This document shows, piece by piece, positions 29,640 through 39,399 of a DNA stretch of 64,000 nucleotides (its first letter is position 1; each line of letters starts with the position of its first letter). The stretch comes from Vibrio sp. qd031. GTDB taxonomy: Bacteria > Pseudomonadota > Gammaproteobacteria > Enterobacterales > Vibrionaceae. The notes under the pieces are model-generated. The model ran no database searches, was not told where the DNA came from, and was given only the letters and a program-made list of their open reading frames with translations. A program made the position numbers and the translations under genes. The stretch is taken from positions 516,602-580,601 of the forward strand of contig NZ_JXQD01000024.1 of the NCBI RefSeq assembly GCF_002100145.1, read 5' to 3'.

Positions 29640-31361
29640 ATGATCTCAGGCATTCTAGCATCTCCAGGCATCGCGTTTGGTAAAGCACTGCTTCTTCAAG
29701 AAGACGACATTGTTCTAAACACACAGAAAATTACTGCTGACCAAGTCGACTCCGAAGTCCAACGTTTTTTCGATGCGCGTGATAAATCTGCAGCACAACT
29801 AGAAATTGTAAAACAAAAAGCACTTGAAACTTTCGGTGAAGAGAAAGAGGCCATTTTTGAAGGCCACATCATGTTGCTGGAAGATGAAGAGTTAGAAGAG
29901 GAAATCCTCACTCTCATCAAAGACGAACACATGCATGCAGATAATGCAATTCACTCTGTCATTGAAGAACAAGCGATTGCTCTAGAATCGTTAGACGACG
30001 AGTATCTTAAAGAGCGCGCCACAGATATCCGAGATATCGGTACACGTTTTGTTAAGAATACACTAGGCATCAACATCGTATCACTGGCTGATATCGATGA
30101 AGAAGTGATCCTAGTGGCTTACGATCTTACCCCTTCTGAGACTGCTCAAATCAACCTAGACTACGTTCTTGGTTTTGCCTGTGATATCGGTGGACGCACA
30201 TCGCACACCTCTATCATGGCGCGTTCACTTGAACTACCGGCGATCGTTGGCACTAACGACATCACCAAAAAAGTGAACAATGGCGATACGCTGATCTTGG
30301 ACGCAATGAACAACAAGATCATTATCAACCCATCAGATGCTGAGCTAGCTGAAGCGAAAAAAGTTCGTGACGACTTTATCGCAGAAAAAGAAGAACTGGC
30401 TAAGCTAAAAGATCTTCCAGCGATTACCCTAGATGGTCATCACGTTGAGATTGGCGGTAACATCGGTACGGTTAAAGACTGCGAAGGCATCAACCGCAAC
30501 GGTGGCGAATGTGTTGGTTTGTACCGCACAGAGTTCCTATTTATGGACCGTGACGCACTACCAACTGAAGACGAGCAATATCAAGCTTACAAAGAAGTTG
30601 CCGAAGCAATGGGTGATAAGTCTATTATCATTCGTACTATGGACATTGGTGGCGACAAAGATCTGCCATACATGGATCTTCCACAAGAAATGAACCCATT
30701 TTTGGGTTGGCGTGCCGTTCGCATCAGCCTAGACCGTCGTGAAATCCTTAAAGATCAATTGCGCGGTATTCTGCGTGCGTCTGCACACGGCAAGCTTCGC
30801 ATCATGTTCCCAATGATCATTTCTGTTGAAGAGATCCGTGAACTTAAGAGCGCGATTGAAGAATACAAAGCAGAGCTACGTGAAGAAGGTATCGCCTTCG
30901 ATGAAAGCATCGAAATTGGCGTAATGGTTGAAACTCCAGCCGCCGCAGCAATTGCTCACCACCTAGCGAAAGAAGTCGCATTCTTCTCAATCGGTACTAA
31001 CGATTTAACCCAATACACATTGGCTGTTGATCGTGGTAACGAATTGATTTCTCACCTATATAACCCACTCTCTCCAGCTGTTCTTACTGTGATTAAGCAA
31101 GTTATCGACGCTTCTCACAAAGAAGGTAAATGGACGGGTATGTGTGGCGAATTGGCGGGCGACGAACGCGCGACATTGCTCCTGCTTGGCATGGGTCTAG
31201 ATGAGTTCTCAATGAGCGGTATCTCTATCCCTAAAGTGAAAAAAATCATTCGCAACGCAAACTTTGCGGAAGTGAAGGTTATGGCCGAAGAAGCCCTTCA
31301 GATGGCTACTGCGGCAGAAATCGAAGCTCACGTAGACCAATTCATCGCGAAGCATTCATAA
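29640..31361 (+). CDS. ptsI: PTS enzyme I
   Basis: Phosphoenolpyruvate-protein phosphotransferase, the first step of the PTS. The 573 residues include the N-terminal HPr-binding and phosphohistidine domains, with the active His189 in [21 protein letters not shown]. The PEP-binding TIM barrel follows, with [24 protein letters not shown] and GTNDLTQY segments and the C-terminal cysteine in GMCGELAGD. An ATAAAGGTAAG ribosome region precedes the start. Downstream crr is 105 bp away beyond a hairpin, so crr may also have its own promoter. Confidence 0.97.
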   Translation: MISGILASPGIAFGKALLLQEDDIVLNTQKITADQVDSEVQRFFDARDKSAAQLEIVKQKALETFGEEKEAIFEGHIMLLEDEELEEEILTLIKDEHMHADNAIHSVIEEQAIALESLDDEYLKERATDIRDIGTRFVKNTLGINIVSLADIDEEVILVAYDLTPSETAQINLDYVLGFACDIGGRTSHTSIMARSLELPAIVGTNDITKKVNNGDTLILDAMNNKIIINPSDAELAEAKKVRDDFIAEKEELAKLKDLPAITLDGHHVEIGGNIGTVKDCEGINRNGGECVGLYRTEFLFMDRDALPTEDEQYQAYKEVAEAMGDKSIIIRTMDIGGDKDLPYMDLPQEMNPFLGWRAVRISLDRREILKDQLRGILRASAHGKLRIMFPMIISVEEIRELKSAIEEYKAELREEGIAFDESIEIGVMVETPAAAAIAHHLAKEVAFFSIGTNDLTQYTLAVDRGNELISHLYNPLSPAVLTVIKQVIDASHKEGKWTGMCGELAGDERATLLLLGMGLDEFSMSGISIPKVKKIIRNANFAEVKVMAEEALQMATAAEIEAHVDQFIAKHS

Positions 31362-31379
31362 AATTAGGCAATTCAACGT

Positions 31380-31406
31380 AATAGACGGCAAAAAATGTCG
31401 TCTATT
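31380..31406 (+). terminator. Hairpin between ptsI and crr
   Basis: AATAGACG/CGTCTATT, extended by three inner pairs around a loop of A residues and followed by TTCG. It lies 19 bp after ptsI and could reduce read-through into crr. Confidence 0.5.
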
Positions 31407-31466
31407 TTCGTGAGTTGTTGTACTATTATTCGGACAGAATAAATAAATACTTAGGAGCACGACACG

Positions 31467-31976
31467 ATGGGTCTGTTTGACAAGCTAAAAAAACTGGTAT
31501 CTGACGACAACGTTGATGCTGGCGCTATTGACATTATTTCTCCACTGTCTGGCGAAATCGTAAACATTGAAGATGTGCCAGATGTAGTATTCGCAGAAAA
31601 AATCGTTGGTGACGGTATTGCTATCAAGCCTACAGGCAACAAAATGGTTGCACCTGTAAACGGCACCATTGGTAAAATCTTCGAGACTAACCACGCATTC
31701 TCTATCGAATCAAACGACGGCATTGAGCTATTCGTTCACTTCGGTATCGATACTGTAGAACTTAAAGGCGAAGGTTTCACACGTATCGCTGAAGAAGGTC
31801 AAGAAGTTAAAGCGGGCGACACTGTTATCGAATTTGATTTGGCTTTCCTAGAAGAAAAAGCAAAATCAACGCTAACACCTGTTGTTATCTCTAACATGGA
31901 CGAAATCAAAGAGCTGAACAAGCTTTCTGGTGAAGTTGTTGTTGGTGAGACGCCTGTTCTACGCGTTACAAAGTAA
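31467..31976 (+). CDS. crr: PTS glucose-specific EIIA (EIIA-Glc)
   Basis: Soluble IIA protein that phosphorylates PtsG-type and NagE-type IIB domains and, by its phosphorylation state, controls adenylate cyclase and inducer exclusion. The 169 residues match the E. coli length. The phosphorylated His91 is in [18 protein letters not shown] and the partner His76 in NHAFSI. An AGGAGC ribosome site precedes the ATG. It is the likely phosphate donor for the IIA-less NagE at the left end of this window. Confidence 0.97.
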   Translation: MGLFDKLKKLVSDDNVDAGAIDIISPLSGEIVNIEDVPDVVFAEKIVGDGIAIKPTGNKMVAPVNGTIGKIFETNHAFSIESNDGIELFVHFGIDTVELKGEGFTRIAEEGQEVKAGDTVIEFDLAFLEEKAKSTLTPVVISNMDEIKELNKLSGEVVVGETPVLRVTK

Positions 31977-31999
31977 GCGTTTACCGTTTATAAAAAAAA

Positions 32000-32020
32000 C
32001 CACCTTCGGGTGGTTTTTTT
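32000..32020 (+). terminator. Terminator after crr
   Basis: CCACC-TTCG-GGTGG tetraloop hairpin flanked by A8 and T7, 24 bp past the crr stop. Confidence 0.92.
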
Positions 32021-32062
32021 GTACCTGAATAAATAGGTACAAGCGGCCATACCGAAACACTT

Positions 32063-32223
32063 ATACCAATAGACGTCATTAACTGGTCAAAAAATCACGA
32101 CGGAAAAATCGCGGAGAACAAGGAAAAGATTGCCTTAGGTGGTTGTTCTACCTACAAAATATTTAACGCCGTTATCAGTGATTTTAACCAGCAAGAATGA
32201 TCAGTTATTGCTTTGGTTGGCAT
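32063..32223. repeat. MITE-like palindromic repeat, copy 1 (161 bp)
   Basis: Nearly the same sequence as 37187-37348, with about 80-85 percent identity by eye. The ends are inverted: ATACCAAT at the left against GGTTGGCAT at the right. The two halves are imperfect reverse complements, so the whole element can fold into one long hairpin. It has no coding capacity and lies between the crr terminator and the flagellin terminator. Short dispersed elements of this kind are known in vibrios; I cannot name the family with certainty. Confidence 0.8.
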
Positions 32224-32418
32224 TACTGCAGTTCATGACGCTTGATAGCCTCACTTCATCAATTAACACTATTGCTTACCACTGTCACTTGGTAAACCCA
32301 CTCAGTTACAAGCTTCACCGGATAGCAGATAAACTGACGGTACTATCAAGTCATCGCAATGGCAGAACCACAACCTGTTTTACCATTAGTATCACTCTAC
32401 GAATGATATCCCAGACAC

Positions 32419-32446
32419 AAAAAATCCAGCCGAAGCTGGATTTTTT
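32419..32446. terminator. Terminator after flagellin gene 1
   Basis: AAAAAATCCAGC-CGAA-GCTGGATTTTTT, 12-bp stem with a tetraloop and A/T runs on both sides. It lies 22 bp past the stop of the minus-strand flagellin gene. Confidence 0.85.
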
Positions 32447-32468
32447 TTCATCCGATTAGACTCAAGGC

Positions 32469-33608
32469 TTAGCCAAGTAGGCTTAGTGCTGAGTTAGGCG
32501 CTTGCTTAGCTTGCGCTAGGATAGAGGTTGACGCCTGGCCTAGGATTTGAGACTTAGTCATAGAGGTAGTCTCTTTAGCAAAGTCAGTGTCTTTGATACG
32601 GCTTTGAGACGCATTAACATTTTCGTTGATGTTATCTAAGTTGTTGATTGCATGTGAAAAGCGGTTCTGGAATGCACCCAGTTCTGCACGATGACTGTCA
32701 ACAGACTTAAGCGCTGTGTCGATGATAGAAACCGCTTCTTGAGCACCAGCAACAGAGGTTACATCGATATCGTGTACCGACTTATCAACACCCGCTCCCA
32801 TTGCGAGGTCAGAGCCCAAAGTACCCGCGAAGGTCACTGCTGTTGCATTATCAACGTTGTTGTTGCCAGAGAACACTTGTAGCGTGCCATCTTCGCCTAC
32901 AGACGCTTGTAGGTCGTCAGTTTGACCGTTGATGTAAGTAGCAAGTTGCTCGATATCATCGCCAACTTTAGCTGTGATGTTCAGTGTTTGCGCCGCGCCA
33001 TCTTTATCGGTGTATGAGATGTCTAGTTGCTCTGTACCCGCTTGTACAGTCCAGTCAGGTGTTTTTGGACTGCCTGAAACAAATGACTTACCACCCATAT
33101 CAGCGGTATCAGAGCGCATGTTGTTTAGTGTTAGCTGAACGGCTTCACCGCTATTCGAGCCAATTTGGAAAGATTTAGTACCGTGCGTGCCGTTAAGAAG
33201 ACGATTACCACCAAATGCTGTAGTCTCAGCAATACGGTTTAGTTCGTTATCAAGTGCACCGATTTCTTCTTGAATCGCTACACGCTCTGCTTTTGAGTTA
33301 GAGCCGTTAGCAGATTGCAAAGACAAATCACGCATACGTTGCAGGATGTTAGTGCTTTCATTCATTGCACCTTCTGCTGTTTGCGCAATAGAAATACCAT
33401 CGTTAGCGTTGCGTACTGCAACTTCTAGACCGCGGCTTTGTGCGTTTAAGCGGTTAGAAATTTGTAGGCCAGCTGCGTCGTCTTTTGCACTGTTAATGCG
33501 AAACCCTGATGATAGACGCTCCATAGAACCTTGTTGTGCTGATGATGCGTTGTTTAGGTGACGTTGAGCGGTCATTGCTGCTACGTTAGTGTTTACTGAA
33601 ATTGCCAT
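32469..33608 (-). CDS. Flagellin 1
   Basis: Polar flagellar filament subunit, exported by the flagellar type III system. The 379 residues have the conserved N-terminal D0/D1 region ([40 protein letters not shown]), a variable central D2/D3-like part (about 170-290) and the conserved C-terminal helix ending [20 protein letters not shown]. The start was placed at [12 protein letters not shown] because flagellins begin there and GGAG lies 11 nt upstream; the longer reading adds an unrelated 20 residues. A sigma-28 promoter lies at 33694-33720. The allele (flaA, flaC and so on) cannot be fixed from this sequence alone. Confidence 0.94.
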   Translation of the reverse strand: MAISVNTNVAAMTAQRHLNNASSAQQGSMERLSSGFRINSAKDDAAGLQISNRLNAQSRGLEVAVRNANDGISIAQTAEGAMNESTNILQRMRDLSLQSANGSNSKAERVAIQEEIGALDNELNRIAETTAFGGNRLLNGTHGTKSFQIGSNSGEAVQLTLNNMRSDTADMGGKSFVSGSPKTPDWTVQAGTEQLDISYTDKDGAAQTLNITAKVGDDIEQLATYINGQTDDLQASVGEDGTLQVFSGNNNVDNATAVTFAGTLGSDLAMGAGVDKSVHDIDVTSVAGAQEAVSIIDTALKSVDSHRAELGAFQNRFSHAINNLDNINENVNASQSRIKDTDFAKETTSMTKSQILGQASTSILAQAKQAPNSALSLLG

Positions 33609-34126
33609 AATAGTAAGTCTCCAATTGATTTTCCGGTTAGTGCGGTTTTCGACGTCTCGAAAAACCAAGTTGTTCTCTCAAAGTTACTTTTATTAACGAC
33701 ACGGATTGGAAAAGCTTTAACGAAAAAAGAGGTTTTTTGGCCTAAATAACGAAAATAAAAAAAAGTCTTTCGAATCGCTAAAGTTTGGCTGAAACACGTC
33801 GATACAAGGTAGAAAAACCATTCTTTTGCTTGTTAGCAATTCCTTTATATTTAAAGTGTTAACTCATACACAAGCCTGAACATTTCACCAAGTTTGATCA
33901 TTCCCTTCGATACAATGCTTTCATTTTAAACGGCACAAGTTTATGCACCAACAGCTGAGCTTTTCGTGTCTAATTAATACCCTCTTGATCATCCGTAGTA
34001 GCCCTATGCACCGTGCTTAATTACTCACAGCAAAATGGGGAATGATATGAGGGTAATATAGTAGTAGAAGCTTTATCCCGTAGATTGATGCTCATGCCAA
34101 AATGAGTGCCTAGCGGGCGAGTGAAA
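33609..34126. other. Intergenic region between the two flagellin genes
   Basis: 518 bp without a supported gene. The left part holds the flagellin 1 leader and its sigma-28 promoter. The rest is AT-rich. A weak GCTCAT/ATGAG hairpin near 34090-34107 could end the upstream flagellin transcript. Confidence 0.55.
33694..33720 (-). promoter_or_regulatory. Sigma-28 (FliA) promoter of flagellin 1
   Basis: On the minus strand TAAA (33720-33717), 15 bp, then GTCGTTAA (33701-33694). It matches TAAA-N15-GCCGATAA at 10 of 12 positions with exact spacing, and lies about 86 bp upstream of the start codon. Confidence 0.7.
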
Positions 34127-35260
34127 TTACGACAGCAACGTGAGAGCTAAATTAGGCGCTTGTTTTGCTTGCGCTAGTATAGTGGTAGAAACTTGCTGTA
34201 AAATTTGCTGCTTTAACATTGCCGTGGTTTCTTTCGCGTAGTCCGTATCTAGAATTCGACTATTCGATGCCGACAAGTTTTCTTGAGTATTCGACAGGTT
34301 GTTCAAGGCATGCTCAATACGATTTTGGTTGGCACCCAAATAGGCCCTTTGAGAATCGACATACTCGAGCGCACTGTCGATCATCGATACCGCTGACTGA
34401 GCGCCACCAACACTGCTAATGTCCACTTGCTTAATAGAGGACACTTGTGTTGATAAACCACCGATTTGCGTCGCAAACGAGCCGCTAATAGTAAGCGCAC
34501 CGGCCCCTTTTGCTGTGGCACGAACCAGTTGCAGCTGACCTTGTTCATCCACCGAGGCACTGACTTCGTCGGTTTGCCCATTGATATAGGTTGCGACCTG
34601 TTCTAAATCGTCACCTTCTTTGAGTGCAAGCGATAACGATTGATTTTGTCCCAGGTTGTCTTGCCAGTTCAGAGTTAAGTCTTGATTGCTGGCGTCAACA
34701 CGCCAGTCAGAGCCTACTGGAAGGTTTGCAGTATGAACGGCGCTGCTCATTCCAAAAGCATCACTGCGCATATCCATAAGGGTTACAGCAACGGCCTCGC
34801 CCGCACTGGCACCGATTTGGAAGCTTGACGTGCCAAAGCTACCATTTAGCAGACGTTGACCGCCAAAGCTTGTGGTTTCTGCAATACGATTAAGTTCATC
34901 GTCTAAGGCAGCAACTTCTTGCTGAAGCGCATCTCTGTCTGCGGCGCTGTTTGAACCATTTGAGGATTGCAGCGACAAATCTCGCATACGCTGCAAGATA
35001 TTGGTCGACTCCTGCATCGCGCCTTCAGCGGTCTGCATAATAGAAAGAGAGTCGTTGCCATTGCGCATCGCAACGTCAATACCTCTAATTTGAGAGGTAA
35101 GTCGATTGGATATCTGTAAACCTGCCGCATCGTCTTTAGCACTATTAATACGGTGCCCAGACGCTAGCCGCTCAAGCGATTGATTGAGCAGTTGTGTTGA
35201 CTGATTTAATGACCGCTGCGCCTTAATAGCTGGCACGTTGGTCGCGATGGTGATCGACAT
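34127..35260 (-). CDS. Flagellin 2, divergent paralogue
   Basis: A 377-residue flagellin with the same domain plan as flagellin 1 but clearly diverged: it opens [20 protein letters not shown] and has a different central region (about 170-285). The D1 helices ([21 protein letters not shown]) and the C-terminal [20 protein letters not shown] remain conserved. It is encoded on the same strand, 518 bp upstream of flagellin 1, with its own sigma-28 promoter, so the two are independently transcribed. It may be a minor filament subunit. The paralogue name is uncertain. Confidence 0.92.
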   Translation of the reverse strand: MSITIATNVPAIKAQRSLNQSTQLLNQSLERLASGHRINSAKDDAAGLQISNRLTSQIRGIDVAMRNGNDSLSIMQTAEGAMQESTNILQRMRDLSLQSSNGSNSAADRDALQQEVAALDDELNRIAETTSFGGQRLLNGSFGTSSFQIGASAGEAVAVTLMDMRSDAFGMSSAVHTANLPVGSDWRVDASNQDLTLNWQDNLGQNQSLSLALKEGDDLEQVATYINGQTDEVSASVDEQGQLQLVRATAKGAGALTISGSFATQIGGLSTQVSSIKQVDISSVGGAQSAVSMIDSALEYVDSQRAYLGANQNRIEHALNNLSNTQENLSASNSRILDTDYAKETTAMLKQQILQQVSTTILAQAKQAPNLALTLLS

Positions 35261-35297
35261 GGCCGCGACATTTTACCTAAATTTAGGGTTCTCAATG

Positions 35298-35324
35298 ATA
35301 GCGGCCATAGGAATAGGAACTTTA
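35298..35324 (-). promoter_or_regulatory. Sigma-28 (FliA) promoter of flagellin 2
   Basis: On the minus strand TAAA (35324-35321), 15 bp, then GCCGCTAT (35305-35298). It agrees with TAAA-N15-GCCGATAA at 10 of 12 positions and lies 38 bp upstream of the start codon. Confidence 0.72.
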
Positions 35325-35353
35325 GCAATTACGCTTAATTTCTATGCGAATGC

Positions 35354-36253
35354 CTACGCTAGAGCCGCCAATTGCTGTTGTGAAGGTACGAAGTAGTAAG
35401 CGCTGTTTACCGCTTTAGTAAAGCGTAAAAGCTGATCAAAGGTACCATCTGTTACGCCATACATGCTGTCTAACATGGTTTGAATGTTGTGCATACGATG
35501 ACAGTAGCTCAAAAACAATAGCCCATGCTCACCCGACACAGAACCATACGGCAAGCTGTGACGAACAATTTTTAGCCCTTTTCCTTCTTCTTTAATGTCT
35601 ACACGGCCAACGTGAGAGTCTGCGGGTACATCGTCCAACTCGATAGAGTCCGGCTTAGTACGGCCAATTTTGGCTTCTTGCTGCGCGACAGACAACGCAT
35701 TCCACGCAGGCATTTTATGTTCAAATCGCTGTGCCAATACGAAACTGCCACCGGCAAACTCACCACCGTCAATGATGGCGACTTCTTGTCTGTCTGCTTC
35801 TGTTACAGGGTTTTCAGTCCCATCGACAAAGCCAGTCATATCACGAGCGTCTAGATAACGGAACCCGTAGGTTTCATCGACGACGTTTAGGTTTTCTGCC
35901 ATCCCTTCCAGCAACTTGCTCAGCATATAGAAATGCAAATCATGACGCGTAGAATGCAGATGAACTAACATATCTGCTTGAGTGGCTTGTGCAGACAATT
36001 CCCCTTTACCTAAGGTCGAAAACGGTACTAAATCGCTTGGGTACGCTGCACCAATGCGCTCAAGAAATGGCGCAGAAAACGCAAACGCGACGGTCAGTCG
36101 CGCATTAGGGTCTTGTTGATTTAGCTCGTCAACCAACGCAGGAATGGTCTGAATATGCGCAAGTACTTGTTTAGCGTTATCAACAATATTTAATTGGGCA
36201 TAAAGGGCAAATGGACCCGCTTGCGGCACAATCGCCGACTGAGGTGTACTCAT
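35354..36253 (-). CDS. yfeX: DyP-type haem peroxidase
   Basis: Dye-decolorising peroxidase of the bacterial YfeX class; cytoplasmic, no signal peptide. The 299 residues have the DyP signature GFVDGTEN (about 150-157; distal Asp), VGRVDIKEEGKGLKIVRHSLPYG carrying the probable haem-ligand His and distal Arg regions (about 208-232), and GLLFLSYC near 235. A DUF2919 membrane protein gene lies 21 bp upstream on the same strand, the yfeX-yfeZ pairing of E. coli. The physiological substrate is unknown; a role in haem or oxidative stress handling is inference. Confidence 0.9.
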   Translation of the reverse strand: MSTPQSAIVPQAGPFALYAQLNIVDNAKQVLAHIQTIPALVDELNQQDPNARLTVAFAFSAPFLERIGAAYPSDLVPFSTLGKGELSAQATQADMLVHLHSTRHDLHFYMLSKLLEGMAENLNVVDETYGFRYLDARDMTGFVDGTENPVTEADRQEVAIIDGGEFAGGSFVLAQRFEHKMPAWNALSVAQQEAKIGRTKPDSIELDDVPADSHVGRVDIKEEGKGLKIVRHSLPYGSVSGEHGLLFLSYCHRMHNIQTMLDSMYGVTDGTFDQLLRFTKAVNSAYYFVPSQQQLAALA

Positions 36254-36274
36254 AATTTTTTCTCCACCAAAAAC

Positions 36275-36730
36275 TTAAATCGTTACATTATTAAAACTTG
36301 CCCGAGCTCGCTTACTGGTTTTCAGGTAAAGCAAACTCCAGAATAAAATAAGCAGGGTTATCCCGTAGCTCCAAGAAAAATGCCCCGCATGTTGCAGAAT
36401 GACATTCGCAGTGATCATCGCTTGAATGACCAGACATACTGCGGTGATCATTTGCCCATATTGCAGCCAACGGTTCAATCGTAAGCGCTCACGATTGCGC
36501 AAGCCTATCATCCACATCATCGCAACGATGGGAAGCGAACTGATCATCAAGCCATACAGCTCATTCATATTGGGCAGCAAAATGGGCAATACGTCGTCAT
36601 TTTGTGAACGACTGGCCGCTGACAAGACAAAAATGATCCACCCTCGGCATAAAAAAAACCATATCAACCACTGATAGGTAGTCGGTTTTAGAAATCCTTC
36701 ATTGTTGTACTCGTCAAGCGCGTATATCAC
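36275..36730 (-). CDS. DUF2919 (YfeZ-like) membrane protein
   Basis: A 151-residue inner-membrane protein with four predicted membrane segments (about 20-38, 55-76, 90-110, 120-138). It opens with the family-like pattern DEYNNEGFLKPTTYQWLIWFFLCRGW. It is upstream of and close to the DyP peroxidase gene, as yfeZ is to yfeX in E. coli, which supports the DUF2919 call. Its function is unknown. The start has only a weak ribosome site. Confidence 0.7.
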   Translation of the reverse strand: MIYALDEYNNEGFLKPTTYQWLIWFFLCRGWIIFVLSAASRSQNDDVLPILLPNMNELYGLMISSLPIVAMMWMIGLRNRERLRLNRWLQYGQMITAVCLVIQAMITANVILQHAGHFSWSYGITLLILFWSLLYLKTSKRARASFNNVTI

Positions 36731-36839
36731 TGAACTACTCTTAGCCTTGTGCCATCTAGCATTCTACAAGTTACGCAGATGCTGGGCAGATAACAAAAGT
36801 ATATAATGCGGTTCTTACTTCCCATTATCCAGTGCTTAC

Positions 36840-37187
36840 ATGAAAAAAAACACCGTAAAAGCGTCTGTTGAAACTCAAACTGAGGCAATGAAGATCGCTA
36901 ATGCCACTCAAACGCCAGGTCAAACTAAAGCGCAAACGAAACTCATAGCTCAAGGTATCGAAAAAGGCATCGCGCTGTATAAAAAGCAGCAAAAAGAAAA
37001 AGCCCGCCAAGCAAGCAGAGACAAAAAGAAACAAGCCAAACACAAGCAGCAACAAACAGCAGTTACCCCAAACGCCACTGTCGAAACGGACACCTCTCCC
37101 AATGCCGCGTCATCGACGTCACGTTTGCCATGGATCCTTTTAGCCATCAGCTGGATTGGCTTTATCGCGTTGCAGTTTTGGGGATAA
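36840..37187 (+). CDS. DUF2956 small basic protein
   Basis: A 115-residue protein of unknown function seen in vibrios and relatives. The conserved part (about 10-60) contains ETQTEAMKIANATQTPGQTK and TKLIAQGIEKGIALYKKQQKEKAR. It is followed by a Lys/Gln-rich stretch that looks helical or coiled-coil, a Thr/Ser-rich spacer, and one C-terminal membrane segment (about 97-114), suggesting a tail-anchored protein. Its TAA stop (37185-37187) abuts the left end of the MITE-like repeat copy 2. Confidence 0.72.
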   Translation: MKKNTVKASVETQTEAMKIANATQTPGQTKAQTKLIAQGIEKGIALYKKQQKEKARQASRDKKKQAKHKQQQTAVTPNATVETDTSPNAASSTSRLPWILLAISWIGFIALQFWG

Positions 37188-37348
37188 TACCAATCGAAGT
37201 AATTAACTGGTCAGAATATTGCGACGGAAAAATCGCTGAGAACAAGGCAAAGATTGCCGTCGGTAGTTGTTCTACCAACAAAATCTTTAACGCCGTTAGC
37301 AGTGATTTTAACGAGCAAGAATGATCAGGTAATTGCTTTGGTTGGTAT
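37187..37348. repeat. MITE-like palindromic repeat, copy 2 (162 bp)
   Basis: Second, better-preserved copy of the element at 32063-32223. The terminal inverted repeats are ATACCAATCGAAGTAATT and AATTGCTTTGGTTGGTAT (15 of 18 pair). Inner blocks such as AAAATCGCTGAGAAC and GTTAGCAGTGATTTT also pair, so the element can form one long stem. It begins at the DUF2956 stop codon and would put a large hairpin in that gene's 3' end. Confidence 0.82.
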
Positions 37349-37358
37349 AACAACGAGA

Positions 37359-37394
37359 AACGGGTAAGACTGAACAAATCATGTCTTACCCGTT
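37359..37394. terminator. Hairpin terminator beside the winged-helix gene
   Basis: AACGGGTAAGAC/GTCTTACCCGTT, 12-bp perfect stem with a 12-nt loop, 19 bp past the stop of the minus-strand gene at 37413. It has no long T-run on either strand. Confidence 0.6.
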
Positions 37395-37412
37395 GTGATT
37401 AACTATCTGATA

Positions 37413-37697
37413 CTAATGCACTTTGAGAGTCGTGCGAATGTCATTCTCATGAGAGTAGACCCAGTCCTTTTCTACAGGGCCCCAATCAGAAAGCTGATAA
37501 TAACCGTCATTGTGGCGTCGACCATCTTGAACAAATGCCACTTTAATGCCAATTCCAGGTAGCGCTTTCAAAACATCCTGAATCGTTCGCCTTGGCCAGC
37601 CGGTTAACTCAATCAATTTTGGCACGTTGGGTTTTTCTATGGTTTCTACCAACATCGCCAAATACAGCCGCCTTGCGAATACCGGACTTAACTCCAT
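37413..37697 (-). CDS. Small winged helix-turn-helix protein
   Basis: A 94-residue protein with an N-terminal helix-turn-helix (about 8-45; VPKLIELTGWPRRTIQDVLKALP, where WPRRTIQDVL looks like a recognition helix). A short wing-like beta segment follows (VAFVQDGRRHNDGYYQLSDWG). It appears to be a complete small DNA-binding protein rather than a fragment. A CACCTCCTAACT region upstream gives an AGGAGGTGAC-like ribosome site. It stands alone between the repeat and yffB. The target is unknown, and I do not recognise a named family. Confidence 0.7.
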   Translation of the reverse strand: MELSPVFARRLYLAMLVETIEKPNVPKLIELTGWPRRTIQDVLKALPGIGIKVAFVQDGRRHNDGYYQLSDWGPVEKDWVYSHENDIRTTLKVH

Positions 37698-37876
37698 GTC
37701 ACCTCCTAACTATAATGTCCATTCATTATTCGGGGTTTTTGCGCATGGCATGTTGCGTTTGATCAATAAAAAAAGGTCAAATAATCAATAATTGTTCGCT
37801 TTTCAAGGTGTATCACCGATGAGTCTTTGTTAGGATTTAGTCCACTTTACTTAGGATTAAGCGAAAAGGAGAGACA

Positions 37877-38227
37877 ATGGCCGTCATTATGTATGGTATT
37901 CCAAACTGCGATACCATTAAGAAAGCCAAGCGTTGGCTCGATGAGCAAAACATCGACTACACATTTTATGATTACAAAAAGCAACCTGTGACAGCCGAAC
38001 TGGTCGATGGCTTTTTTAAACAGCTCGATTGGGCGCAAGTAGTTAATAAGCGTGGTACAACCTACCGACAGCTTGATGATGCGACTAAGCAAAACTTAGC
38101 GCCAGACAATGCAGCTGCATTACTCACCAACCACCCTTCGATGATAAAGCGTCCCATTCTTTCGATAAATGGCGAGCTGTCTCTCGGTTTTAAACCAGAC
38201 CAATATGCTCAGCTTTTTCAACGCTAA
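37877..38227 (+). CDS. yffB: ArsC/Spx-family protein YffB
   Basis: Thioredoxin-fold protein of the ArsC family with a single N-terminal cysteine (IPNCDTIKKAKRWL, Cys11). It lacks the arginine triad of true arsenate reductases, and its function is unknown (glutathione-dependent reductase suggested for relatives). The 116 residues include the typical RGTTYR and IKRPILSINGELSLGF segments. AAGGAGAG lies 6 nt before the ATG. dapE follows after 26 bp, the same pair as in E. coli, so the two are co-transcribed. Confidence 0.88.
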   Translation: MAVIMYGIPNCDTIKKAKRWLDEQNIDYTFYDYKKQPVTAELVDGFFKQLDWAQVVNKRGTTYRQLDDATKQNLAPDNAAALLTNHPSMIKRPILSINGELSLGFKPDQYAQLFQR

Positions 38228-38253
38228 TTTGACTACTACTATTTGAGACTCCT

Positions 38254-39390
38254 ATGACCACACCTACCCTTTCTTTAGCTTGCGATCTTATTAATCGCCA
38301 GTCTGTGACCCCTGTGGATGCGGGATGTCAAGAAATGATGATTGAACGACTCAAAGCCCTTGGGTTTTCTATTGAAGTAATGGTATTTGAAGATACCACC
38401 AACTTTTGGGCTCGCCGTGGCACTGAAGCGCCTTTGTTTGCCTTTGCCGGTCATACTGACGTTGTGCCATCAGGCCCTATTGACCAGTGGCATACCCCTC
38501 CGTTTGAAGCCACCATAATTGATGATCACCTTCATGGTCGCGGCGCAGCCGACATGAAAGGCTCATTAGCATCAATGATTGTTGCGGTTGAAGAGTTTAT
38601 TGCGCTGCACCCAGATCACCAAGGCTCAATTGCTTTTTTAATCACCTCAGACGAAGAAGGTCCATTTATCAATGGTACCACTCGAGTCGTCGATACATTA
38701 ATGGAACGTGGCGAACTCATCGATATGTGTATCGTTGGCGAACCCTCTAGCACCACTGAAGTCGGCGACGTCGTGAAAAATGGCCGCCGCGGCTCAATTA
38801 CTGGTGACATCACGTTTAAAGGGATTCAGGGACACGTTGCTTACCCGCACATCGCCAAAAACCCAGTGCACGGCGCTCTGCCGGCATTAGGTGAGCTTGC
38901 CTCAACTCAATGGGATGAAGGCAATGAGTTCTTCCCACCGACCAGTTTTCAGATCCCTAATCTACACGCTGGAACGGGGGCGTCAAATGTGATCCCTGGA
39001 GAGTTTAACGTGCAGTTTAATATGCGCTTTAGTACCGAGCTAGATAACCAGCGAATCCAACAGAGAGTCCACTCGATACTCGATGCACACGGTCTAGACT
39101 ATCAACTAGACTGGACATTCAATGGCGACCCATTCTTAACCGATAAAGGCGCTCTACTCGATGCCGTCGTGGATGCCGTGACAAAAGTCAATCATAAAGC
39201 ACCGCAACTACTTACCACCGGTGGCACCTCCGATGGACGATTTATTGCAAAAATGGGCACCCAAGTCATCGAGCTTGGACCGGTGAATGCTACAATTCAT
39301 AAGGTCAACGAGTGTGTAAGCATTACAGACTTAGAAAAATTGACCGAGATGTACAAGCAAACACTCATTCATTTGTTTGCTCAATCGTAG
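38254..39390 (+). CDS. dapE: Succinyl-diaminopimelate desuccinylase
   Basis: Zinc M20-family enzyme releasing L,L-diaminopimelate in the lysine and peptidoglycan pathway. The 378 residues contain the metal and catalytic motifs [12 protein letters not shown] (about 64-75), [12 protein letters not shown] (Asp about 100), and [12 protein letters not shown] with the catalytic Glu, plus [10 protein letters not shown] and a C-terminal metal-binding His region. It is the second gene of yffB-dapE-DUF2897, with 9 bp to the next gene. dapA, an earlier step, is 1.4 kb downstream on the opposite strand. Confidence 0.96.
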   Translation: MTTPTLSLACDLINRQSVTPVDAGCQEMMIERLKALGFSIEVMVFEDTTNFWARRGTEAPLFAFAGHTDVVPSGPIDQWHTPPFEATIIDDHLHGRGAADMKGSLASMIVAVEEFIALHPDHQGSIAFLITSDEEGPFINGTTRVVDTLMERGELIDMCIVGEPSSTTEVGDVVKNGRRGSITGDITFKGIQGHVAYPHIAKNPVHGALPALGELASTQWDEGNEFFPPTSFQIPNLHAGTGASNVIPGEFNVQFNMRFSTELDNQRIQQRVHSILDAHGLDYQLDWTFNGDPFLTDKGALLDAVVDAVTKVNHKAPQLLTTGGTSDGRFIAKMGTQVIELGPVNATIHKVNECVSITDLEKLTEMYKQTLIHLFAQS

Positions 39391-39399
39391 GAGAGAGTC

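Noticed and set aside
32139..32459. 106-codon frame downstream of crr
   Set aside because: It starts inside the MITE-like repeat, ends in the flagellin terminator and has no recognisable features.
37130..37324. 64-codon frame across the end of the DUF2956 gene and the repeat
   Set aside because: It overlaps the real gene in another frame and continues through the palindromic repeat.
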